This document shows, one piece after another, positions 55,263 through 64,000 of a stretch of 64,000 nt of DNA. A model generated the notes under the pieces. That model was not told the DNA's origin. It searched no databases and was given only the letters and a program-made list of their open reading frames with translations. The stretch is from Macrothele yani (Eukaryota > Arthropoda > Arachnida > Araneae > Macrothelidae): NCBI GenBank assembly GCA_039090855.1, contig CM076990.1, positions 200,389,232 to 200,453,231 on the forward strand, in the 5' to 3' direction. Position numbers and translations under genes: made by a program. Within the stretch, counting starts at the first letter, position 1. Each line of letters opens with the position of its first letter.

Positions 55263-55368
55263 GAGTGAAAACAATTCTCTTGGATGTGATTCCATGCTGT
55301 ACTCCATAGGTCGATGCCAAGCAGTAAAGGAAAATGATCTCTGTGGTTTGTACAAACCAAATGTAAAA
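55263..55368 (+). CDS. Leishmanolysin-like (M8) metallopeptidase, Cys-rich exon
   Basis: Acceptor AATTTACAG; donor either AAT|GTAAAA (55362) or AAA|GTAATT (55368). Encodes SENNSLGCDSMLYSIGRCQA followed by VKENDLCGLYKPN. In M8 peptidases 'C....R.SLG.C' marks the Cys-rich C-terminal domain after the catalytic core; here G-C-D and S-x-G-x-C are kept. The first base completes the Lys codon split at 50838. Later exons were not found before 64000. Confidence 0.88.
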
Positions 55369-55606
55369 GTAATTACCTTCTTTATTGTTCTTCATAATTT
55401 TTTATGTTACTTCAGTATTTCATTGCATATACCCTTTCCAGCTGTCTGATTTAGTGCTTTACACTTTATAATTGTTGGTGCTGCTTCGGTATTTTGGTGC
55501 ATACAACCCATCCAGCTGTCTGATTTAGAGCTTCATACAAATTTCTGAGTGAAGTGATTTAATTTTCTAATGAAATAAGTGAAAAATAGGACCATTATTG
55601 AATATA

Positions 55607-55770
55607 TCATATCACTAAGCTATTCTCTGCAGTTCAGAGCTTAGTTTCTCTAAGAAAGATCAAGCGCCACTTTATTTACTGATGGTGTTAGGTTTTACTT
55701 ATTGTTGATGTATGAGATGTTTCCATTTACAGCGATCTTGGCACATAACTCAAGCTTGCTACATCTTGAT
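55607..55770 (-). repeat. 5'-truncated 3' end of RTE LINE 2
   Basis: ATCACTAAGCTATTCTCTGC and TTCCATTTACAGCGATCTTG match 23427-23545, the 3' untranslated region and last codons of LINE 2. Extreme 5' truncation is usual for LINE copies. Confidence 0.8.
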
Positions 55771-55887
55771 GGCAGGCAGTGTTGCATTCAGAGCGTTTTT
55801 TCCAGAGGGACAATTACAAATTTTTAGGGGCCTGAAACTCGTTGACTGATTATATATATATAATCACAATTTTGTTATTTATATATA

Positions 55888-57182
55888 TGAAGGTTGTACC
55901 GAAAGTAATACAAAAGTGGTCATAACTTTTTTATTAACTGACAGAGGTTCCAATTGCACATGTTGGTAGAGTAACTGTTCCTCTATAGTAACCCTTCTTC
56001 ATTGCAGGCAAATAATGGATTCCAAGCTGAAGCAACATGCCATCACTGAGTTCTTGACAAAGGAAGGGTGCACAGCCTGTCCAACGTCCACAGAAGGCTA
56101 CAGAATGTTTACGGAGATGACACCATTGACAAGAGCAATGTGCACAGATGGATGAAGAAGTTTAAAGAAGGGGTAACCAGCATTGAAGACAAATCACGCA
56201 GTGGGGGGGTCCATCATCTTCGACCACTGACACGAATCGTCAGCGAGTGGATGAATTGATTCGCGTGGAGAGGCGAGTCACAATCCGTGAGCTTGTTGCA
56301 CTAGTGGACTGTGGTCACAATGCCATACAGAAGATGGTGGAAGACTTAGGGTATCGAAAGGTGTGTGCAAAGTGGGTACCTCAGCAGTTGACACCCAATT
56401 TGAAGGAGAGAAGAGTGGAAATCTGCTCTGATCTGCTGGAAACTTTTGAAGCCAATGAAAACACGTTGGGTTTTTTTCTGATCTGGTGACAGGGGATGAA
56501 ACATGGGCATATCTTTACAATTCGGAAATGAAGAATCAATCCATGGAATGGCGTCACACCTCATCACCAAGGCCTAAAAAGTTCAAGAGCCAGCAATCAG
56601 CACAGAAAGTCATGGTGACTGTTTTTTGGGATGACAGGGCTGTCATTATTCTCGATTTTCTGGAGCGCTGCTGTACCGTGACCAGTGAGCAATACATTGA
56701 GACACTCGAGAAGCTTAGAAAAGCCATAAAGAGGAAAAGAACGAACAAGAATTTGAAAAGGATCCACATTCACCATGACAATGCCAGACCACACACATCT
56801 TTGGCAACAAATCAGGCAATCAGCAAATTAGGCTCGTCGGTGGTCCCCCATCCATCGCGCAGGCCATATCTGCGCACCCTCCGACTTCCACCTGTTCAGT
56901 CCAATGAAGGACAGTCTTCGGGGACAATGATTTGATGACACAGACAAGGTGAAAGTGGATGTGAAGAAGTGGGTACAACAGTCCACACCTGAATTTTTTG
57001 AAAGAGGATTCTAGAGTTGGGTTCAGTGATTGCACAAATGCATCACTTGTGATGGAGATTATGGTGAGTAGTACCTTTGTATAGAGAAAGAGTTACTCTA
57101 CCAACATGTGTAATTCGAGCGACCTCTGTCAGTTAATAAAAAAGTTATGCCCACTTTTGCAGTACTTTCAGTATAACCCTCA
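55888..57182 (+). mobile_element. Mariner-family element with long terminal repeats
   Basis: Ends TGAAGGTTGTACCGAAAGTA and the inverse of TGAGGGTTATACTGAAAGTA, with TA on both sides (55886-55887, 57183-57184). Similarity of the inverted ends runs to ~105 bases, longer than the ~30 bp of typical mariners. Length 1295 bp. Transposase in several frames. Confidence 0.9.
56012..57015 (+). pseudogene. Mariner transposase (DD34D), several frameshifts
   Basis: MDSKLKQHAITEFLTKEGCT opens, then in another frame VHRRLQNVYGDDTIDKSNVH and RWMKKFKEGVTSIEDKSRSG (HTH 1), ERRVTIRELVALVDCGHNAI (HTH 2), KVCAKWVPQQLTPNLKERR, TGDETWAYLYNSEMKNQS (D1), IHIHHDNARPHTSL (D2), and in another frame HICAPSDFHLFSPMKDS (D3). 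All three catalytic Asp are still readable, separated by frameshifts near 56060, 56230, 56485 and 56860. About 340 residues in total. Confidence 0.88.
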
Positions 57183-57184
57183 TA

Positions 57185-59087
57185 CATTAATACACATAAA
57201 AATTTTAAATAGAGTATAAAAATCTTATGCTTGTATATCGCAAATTCAAAGAAATCTACACATATACAAGAGATTAAAAATGTAAAAATGTCATACCTTA
57301 ATTCAGTAATGCACCATGGATTTTACTATGGGGTGTTGTTAAAATATTGAGTATGTTAGTAAGATAATGCTGTACTGCAGGAAATCCCCCCCCCAAAGCA
57401 AAAAACAACAACATTAGGAGTGGTGAAAGTGTCTTCACTTTACTATAGACGTGTTTTTGATTATTAAGGAATCATTGCAGTGTTTTCTGAAGATGTATAT
57501 TGTAAACCATTCCCTTGCCATTTGGTTTCAGCCCCCTTAAGATTATTTAGATTAACACACAGTATTGAAAAAAGCAAACTAACCAACTGTTTAGATGCCA
57601 ATGAAATATCTTGTTGTTTTTTTCAGAGTGTAAACCACCCACCTCCAGGAAAAAAAAAAAAAACCTTTTTATGGGAACCATTTCTAATAATTTCCTATTG
57701 TTAAAAATTATGTAGCAAATATTTTGTTGTATTGGAAGCACTAATGTCACGTCTGAGGCTTAGCCGTATACCTGGAAAATTAGCTACCAGAAGACTGAAA
57801 TAAAGCTGAATGCCAACCTCCAAAATACGATGATGTATTGCAATGCAAACATCTCTACTCTGTGAAATTAGGTTTTTAATGCAGAAGTAGTTTGAGTTGT
57901 CAGTGCTTGAAAAATTTCCATTCAATGGGACTATTGAATGTTTTATTGAAGGATGATAGAAATTTCAGATAAAAGTATATGTGAATGTTTTTTTTTGTTG
58001 TTGTTGTTTTGTTTTTTTGTTATTATAACATTTTTTCTCATTTTGTTATTTTGTTAAGTTTTTTTAGTTAATTTCTCCAAATATTCAGCTATAAACTAAA
58101 TATAAGAGATCACCAAAAACCTACGGGAGGGCATTCATGGATTTGGGGGGGGGGTAAGTACCCCTAAGAAGATGCCTGAATGCATCACTGATGGCAGGCC
58201 AATGCTTGTCATCAGCATGTAGCAAGCTGCACAAGTCACAGCACAGCATTCTGAGGTTTGTAAATACCTTGTTTTTACTATTGTTATCCCCAAAGACATA
58301 CTTTAGTTGACAATACCAACCACTTGTTGCTCTATTGTAAATCAAAATGGTTTAATTGTCAAGCTTTTTGTTACATTTTTGTGGGTTCATTAATTATGTG
58401 TTGTTGTATGATGTACAGAGATCACTTTATTGATCTTTGTATCTCTGTGTTAAAAATATTTGCTTTTTTCTGTCACTGTCTTACATGAAGGATTCTTGAG
58501 CGTGCACAATTTTCTTATCCATTTTGCTGATATTTTTCTTAGTCATCAAAGAAAATTAGAATTATAAACTCACCTGTTAATGACTGCATCATAGGTACAT
58601 ATGTGATGCACACAGAGTTGTATAAAAATAAAATGTATCTGCGTACACAACCACTGAAACAGAAAACTTGCTGCAAACCTACGAGTCACAATAACAATAG
58701 AATAAGATAATTTAAAGAAAAATTAATATAACAATAGATAATTATTAGAACATCACAGATTCCAGAGAGAACAAAAGTACATTACGACTGAATCCGCAAA
58801 AATGTGTGTAAAATGAACCTTAAGGCCAAAACTTTAAAATATTGGAGTATGAACCTCATAAAAACAAGATACTAATTAAAGAAAGATTTTATATGTAGAA
58901 AAGCAGTTTCATTAATGAACCTTCAAAAATTATATATAGCATTTTCAACAACTTAATTCAAAAATAGTAGACTTGTAAAATACATACAGAAAATATTTTA
59001 ATTTAATAACTGGCAACTGAAAGAGGAATCTGGCAATAAAATTTAAAGTCTTTTTGTGTAAACAAAACTTTTGTTACAGTTCCTATA
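57185..59087. other. AT-rich sequence, nothing recognised
   Basis: No M8 exon, repeat or transposon seen. A G-run is at 58144-58153 and a poly(A) run at 57650. The frame at 57480 follows a TTGCAG but gives no family match. Confidence 0.45.
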
Positions 59088-59089
59088 TA

Positions 59090-60306
59090 CACTGAAGAGC
59101 AATTGAATTAGAGACAGCTGGCATTATGCAAATGTGGCGCTGTGGGTGGCCCTGTAAACAGAAACGACATGACTTGCAGCGATCCGACAATATAAGGAGT
59201 GATGCGATGGGAATCAGTAAGAGTTGGACGCAGTATGTGTAAGACGAAGGATCTAAGCGCATTTGATCATGGGCAAATTGTCGGGGCCCGACGAATGAGT
59301 CACTCCATCTCAAAAGTCGTGCAGGCACTGAGATTTTCATGAGCCATTGTGTCACAGGTGCACCGTGAGTACATCGAATATGGTAAAACCATCCCTGCAA
59401 GGGCCAACTGCCGTGGACAACAGCGTGTGGATGAGTGGGATCATAGTCGGCTAGCTCGCATTGTAACAGTGGATAGACGAGCCACAGTGCAAGAAATCAC
59501 TCGGCAATTTAACTCTGGTGCACAAAAACGTGTAAGCAGCCACACCATCCAGAACCATCTCCTCGCTATGGGGTACAGAAGCCATCGTCCCACAAGGGTA
59601 CTGCTGCTGACCACACATCACATGGTGCAAAAATTAGCATAGGCGCAGGAACATCGCCACTGGACCCTAGACATGTGGAAAAATGTTGCCTGGACTGATG
59701 AGTCTAGATTCACGTTGGTACATGTGGATGGCAGGATACAAGTACGGCGCAAACCACATGAAGCGATGGATCCTTCTTGCCAGCAGGATACTCTTCAAGC
59801 TGGTGGGGGTGGCATTCTTGTCTGGGGACTGTTTACGTGGACTGAAATGGGACCCCTGGTACGCATGAGATCATCCCTCACAGGTCAACGTTACTGGGAT
59901 ATCCTGGACGACCATTTGCTCCTGTTTGTGCGTCTTCAACATCCCACTGGGGACCTCATCCTGCAACAAGACAATGCACCGTGCCATCGCTCCCGAATTG
60001 TATCCGAATGGTTGGATGAACACTCCACTGACATGACCTCGCTTCCTTGGCCAGCTAGGTCACCTGACCTCAATCCCAGTGAGCACATCTGGGACGCCAT
60101 CGAGAGAGATGTTCGAGGCTCTGACCCTCCTCCATTAAATCTTCGTGAACTGTGGGAGCTTGTTCAGGGGTCATGGATCCATATGGCCTCCCAACGCTTC
60201 CGGTGTCTTGTCGAGTCTATGCTGAGACGAATCGCCGCCGTCATCAGGGCGAAAGGTGGTGCTACACGTTACAGACAGGTATCTCTAATTCAATTGCTCT
60301 TCAGTG
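59090..60306 (+). mobile_element. Tc1-like transposon with intact terminal repeats
   Basis: Termini CACTGAAGAGCAATTGAATT and its inverse with TA at both flanks (59088-59089, 60307-60308). Length 1217 bp. The transposase differs from an intact frame only by two stops. It is GC-richer than its surroundings and apparently the youngest Tc1 copy here. Confidence 0.94.
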
Positions 60307-60341
60307 TATTGAGAACATCAAGAGGCCAGAAACGTCTGTAA
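59235..60341 (+). pseudogene. Tc1-like transposase, two nonsense changes only
   Basis: One frame from ATG at 59235 (MCKTKDLSAFDHGQIVGARR) to 60341, running past the right terminal repeat. Stops: TGA at 59340-59342 in LRFS-x-AIVSQV, where Arg (CGA) fits, and TAG at 59640-59642 in QKLA-x-AQEH, where Trp (TGG) fits; both are transitions. HTH pair in the first 110 residues. Catalytic blocks: AWTDESRFTLVHVDG (D1), ILQQDNAPCHRSR (D2), SPDLNPSEHIWD (E3, D34E). No frameshift found. Confidence 0.92.
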
Positions 60342-61460
60342 AAACAAAAGAACTCACTATCGGAAGTTGTGAAAAATAGTTGATATTTCCACGTTCAGAT
60401 AGAATTAAATATATTAATCTGAATAAAGCCTTGAGTAAGTGTTTTAATTGCTGTAAATAACATTTTTTTTATCTACAAGCAAAAGCTGTCTGCAAAATTT
60501 GCTAATAATTTGGAAACTATCTGCGTACGTCATATGTGTGTACATCTACATTCTGCGACTCTGGATGCACAATAATCTCCGATTGTCGTCTTGGCGCCTG
60601 AGTGAAGCACTAACTATACTGTTTTAATTCTTTTAAACCATTAAAATTTCAATTAAAATATTAATTTTTTCCCCATGAATTCAATTTAAAAAATCTATGA
60701 TGCACCAATACAAAAATTACTAGTATAGAACTATATATATTTAAAAACCTTGTAACTTATTTACATATTTTTTTTATTGAAAACCCACAGTAATGAGTTA
60801 AGTATTGTTTTTCAATACAATTTTTACATATGTACACATGGCACTGCTATCCTATTAAAAATAAATATGAGCAAGAAATGCATTATCTATTTAAAACTCA
60901 GAATATTAAAAATCAACAATAAAAGCAACTTTCCTTCACTCCTGGTCCCTACTCCCATCAGCTAAACCTCAAGACTGCTTAGACTTTTTAGTTCCATCAA
61001 AAAACATTCTCAAAGCCACCCCTTTTCATCTGATGCTCAAAGTCCCGGCAACTGTCCATACTGAAAATTGTGATAGTAGTGTGTGGAGCCTTCCCACTTT
61101 TGAGTTGGAGGGTGGGGTCAATAAAACACCAATAGCATACTTACAACGCACATGGTTTTATTAGATCTGGCAGTCTTGTGTTGCCCTCCTGTGAGCCGAA
61201 TGAATACCCAAAAAAAAAAAAAAAAAAAAAAAAATCGGATATCTTATTAATTTCTAATAGTCTGTGTTTTCTGATTTTGTTGGATTGCAATTTTCAGCAT
61301 TGGCTATTAGATATGTGGAAAATATAATAAAGCTTAAAAATCGTCACCTTTTATTTTAAGAAAAAGTGGCTATAAGACCCATGAAACTAAAGTAAATGTA
61401 ACATGATAAATTTGGACATAAGCACATAATCGTAAATGAGAAGTATTAAAACGATAAAAA
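60309..61460. other. AT-rich sequence, nothing recognised
   Basis: Poly(A) at 61212-61234. No exon or transposon domain. Confidence 0.45.
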
Positions 61461-61740
61461 CATGTTTAAGTTACATAATTTTTTTTATGTAACTTAAGTG
61501 TTTGAAGTTGTGATTCTGTTTATTGGTGTAAATATAACAAGGCTGGTAAGTCATATAATATTCGAAAACTTAAAATTTCATCGTCCTGGAGTGGGAATCG
61601 AACCTGCGTCTTCCGGTTTGTGCCCGAGTATGCTGAAATTTTCAAGTTTTCGGATATTATGACTTACCACCCTTGTCATAAATTGCACCAATAGACGGAA
61701 TCACAACTTCAAATTTGTATTGTACACTGGTGTAATCCTG
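61461..61740 (-). repeat. Foldback with tRNA-like core
   Basis: Arms of ~90 bases (GAAGTTGTGATTCTGTTTAT from 61504 and its inverse ending 61719) flank GGGAATCGAACCTGCGTCTT, a B-box read on the minus strand. Just left of it TTTAAGTTACATAA and TTATGTAACTTAAG form a hairpin around a T-run (61465-61498). Same plan as 51541-51965. Confidence 0.7.
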
Positions 61741-62424
61741 TATTCGTAGTTTAACTTAAGTGTGTTTTTAAAGTTTTAGTACTTATGTTTGTTACTTATG
61801 TTTATACTTATGTAAATGTTAAACCCAACATTTTAATTAAATATTTCATGAAACTGAAGTCCGGGTGAGGAGCCAGTCACCTTTTGTCACCTTTTTTAAA
61901 ATTAGTCACCTTTTTCAGCTTTTGTCACCTTTTCAAACCTTTTTTGACCGTATTGGGGGAAATGTACAGTTTAACAATATAGTTTCAAAAGAAGATGTTG
62001 GAAGTTGAAAGATTATTATTGTAAGTATGCCTATAACTATGTGAATGTAGTTATTTCTGTACTCCTATATCTTCCCTTATAATTGTAGGAAGGCCTCAAA
62101 ATTAACATGTTCACTGGCAAGGCATCATATGCCACTACACATCCAGTGACATGACGTTATATGCCATCCAACTTAACTTCCCACTGTAAGTACAAAGCGG
62201 CAAATGCTGACAAAATTGTATGGGGGTTCCAGTTACTTTAAGTTTGCTGTCCTGCTGAAAACATGAATTTTCCATAAATGTCTGCATTTTTTATTACAGG
62301 CCATGAATTTCTTAAACCCTAATGAAGATGAGCTGAGGAGCATCTTAGCCAATAACATTTTATATAGAGCCAATAACATTTTATCCTCTCATCCTCTGAG
62401 GAACATTTTTAAAAGTGAAATCTT
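61741..62424. other. Sequence with GTCACCTTTT repeats, probable hAT end
   Basis: GTCACCTTTT recurs four times at 61877-61936 with short spacers. This resembles the subterminal repeats of hAT elements and could be the 5' end of the hAT gene at 63300. Nothing else recognised. Confidence 0.4.
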
Positions 62425-62960
62425 ATGGGCTGTCATCAAAATATTTCTGTTCATGTGATAGAAGAATTTTTGAAAGCAGTCATTGTTTTTGATTGTATTC
62501 ATTGGTTGCATGCTTCTTGGCAAAATTTACAGATTTCAACAATAGTTAAATGTTTTCGGAAAGCTGGATTTCTGCAAAACACAGAGATGAATGATGAAAC
62601 TGAAGTTGACAATACCACCAACAACCTACTAGGAACATTGCGTGAAGACATAAAAAAATGACCTGCTAAGTGAAGATCAGTTCCCAGCAATAGATTGCAA
62701 TATCATAGTGCATGAAGACGTCAGACACAGAAGAGGATATTTTTTCTGATGTGCTATCAAACATTAAAAATCATATTTTAGAGCTACAGAATGAAGAAGA
62801 AACTGATGATAATGTGAATGAACGCCAAACTATCAGGGAAAAAACACCTACTTTCCAAGAAGCACTGGATTTAGTGTTATATTTACAGCACTATGCATCT
62901 GCAAAACATCCTGCTTTACTAGAAAAAACTCTTGGGAGTTTATGCAGAAATTGAAAAAAC
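62425..62960 (+). pseudogene. Tigger/pogo-like transposase C-terminal remnant
   Basis: Two frames: VIVFDCIHWLHASWQNLQIS then TIVKCFRKAGFLQN (62425-62661), and TFQEALDLVLYLQHYASAKH (62712-62954). 'ISTIVKCFRKAGF' corresponds to the 'T-I-x-N-C-F-R-K-A-G-F' block downstream of the DDE core in Tigger/jerky transposases, and the second frame matches their C-terminal 'E-A-L-x-x-L-x-x-L' tail. The catalytic region is not present. A frameshift lies at about 62660. Confidence 0.75.
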
Positions 62961-63299
62961 ACTGGGCCCATCCACATGAGTTTGGAAACGAATTCCCAGT
63001 AAGGGAAGTAATGTTGATAATTAATAAGTGTCAGCCATTATGTAAGTGAGCAATTAGCAGTCAGCTGGGAAATAATGGTTAAACTTAAGAAACACAATAG
63101 TTTGGAACCGTGAGTGGCCAACTTACACAGGTTTTACTGTATTTAAAAACTTACCTTACGAAAGGGCTTTTTTATTTTCTTGTAAGTTCAGCAGGTGTTT
63201 TTTTTACTGTTTTTTAATACATATGCATTTGTGTTTGTTATACTACGATAATTGCACAATATCAATCCACTCCCCCCCCATTCGTCTTTTTTTTTTCTT

Positions 63300-64000
63300 G
63301 TAGGTCTTGATATTGTTGTTATAAACGACTGCCATCGAAGTTTCATCAATCCCAATAGTTCTGCTAAAAATTTCAAAATGAGAAAATGTAAATCCCGTAG
63401 TGATTGGCTGGAAAAGATGAATAATTCAAAGGTTAAAGTTTCTGTATGGGGTAGAAAGCATAGTGGAAGTGAACTATTTTGTACTGTGTGTTGCTGCACT
63501 ATTAACTTTGAAACAAAAAGTTTTCAGGCGATTTTTAATCACTCGCTTACATCAAAACATAAATCAAACTTTGATTCTAAATTTGGACTAAACCAACTAC
63601 GCTTAGAACTTGCACCTTCTCCTGCATGCTTAGACCACTTACAACCTTCAAGTTCAACTTGCGCATCAACACTTCTCATTTATACTGCCAAGGAAAGTTC
63701 TACTACTACTGAATTGATTTGTACAATGAAAGCAGTGTGTAGTAATTATTCAGTAGATTCATCACAAGATATTCATGATGTTTTTTAAAAAAAATGTTTC
63801 CTGATATTGTCTCTGAACATTTTTCTCTTTCCTCTAAGAAAATGCAATACTTAATCACTGATGGACCGGCTCGTTATTTCTGGGAACTTGTGTTAGAGGA
63901 AGCATGTTCATCATACTACACATTGAGTTATCATGAAACAACTAATGTTACAGATAAAAATTATCACAAAAATAAATTCTAAATCCATCTTAATGGTGTA
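63300..64000 (+). pseudogene. hAT-type transposase N-terminal part, running off the window
   Basis: From about 63303: FKMRKCKSRSDWLEKMNNSK, then SGSELFCTVCCCTINFETKS and SLTSKHKSNFDSKF, a BED-like zinc finger (C-x2-C ... H-x4-H) typical of one hAT group. After a stop and an A-run frameshift at 63785-63795 the protein continues MFPDIVSEHFSLSSKKMQYL and ITDGPARYFWELVLEEACSS, the segment that precedes the first catalytic Asp. The rest lies beyond 64000, so activity cannot be judged. Confidence 0.75.

Noticed and set aside
57474..57535. Further M8 exon after a TTGCAG acceptor
   Set aside because: The frame gives no Cys pattern or family residues and no donor in phase; chance acceptor.

Overview
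The window is eukaryotic nuclear DNA. Its repeat content points to an arthropod, probably an insect with a large genome. The sequence is AT-rich, single-copy coding sequence is sparse and split by very long introns, and most of the recognisable content is mobile DNA: Tc1 and mariner elements, hAT, Tigger/pogo, a piggyBac-like fragment, a Helitron, RTE-type LINEs, Penelope-like elements (PLEs) and tRNA-derived SINEs. I cannot name the species.

The only host gene I can support is a leishmanolysin-like (M8) zinc metallopeptidase on the + strand. Five exons are seen: 2908-3053, 20366-20443, 46105-46207, 50769-50838 and 55263-55368. Splice phases match throughout, and the exons carry the third zinc ligand, the Met-turn and the Cys-rich C-terminal domain. 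The exon with the HExxH active site must lie upstream, and the last exon(s) are downstream or unrecognised. About 500 coding bases are spread over more than 52 kb, and nearly everything between is transposons in introns.

Layout. Intron 1 (3.05-20.4 kb) holds a palindromic PLE, a mariner, a PLE interrupted by an RTE LINE, a PLE-like palindrome, a hAT-type non-autonomous element, a second mariner, a Tc1 element cut by another PLE, and SINEs. Intron 2 (20.4-46.1 kb) holds a Tc1 element and a second RTE LINE (23.4-34.2 kb) split by a 7.4-kb hAT element that itself contains a Tigger element, SINEs and a piggyBac-like fragment. It also holds a ~330-bp repeat family, a second PLE palindrome, a 2.7-kb higher-order tandem repeat (38.5-41.3 kb) and a short PLE. 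Introns 3 and 4 hold a hAT fragment, a Tc1 element, tRNA-core foldbacks and a Helitron. After the last exon seen come a mariner, a Tc1 element, a foldback, a Tigger remnant and the start of a hAT gene.

Two signals stand out. First, six PLE or PLE-like copies share a hammerhead-like core (YTGANGA, hairpin, GAAA or close to it) in the 3' end. In five of them this end is also present in inverted orientation at the other end, and three are bracketed by 11-13-bp target duplications. Second, the tandem array has a three-monomer higher-order unit of ~455 bp, and each monomer carries a CTCF-like core (CCRCYAGRGGGCG type), giving 17 same-strand sites about 150 bp apart. Every transposase and reverse transcriptase gene examined is broken or incomplete.
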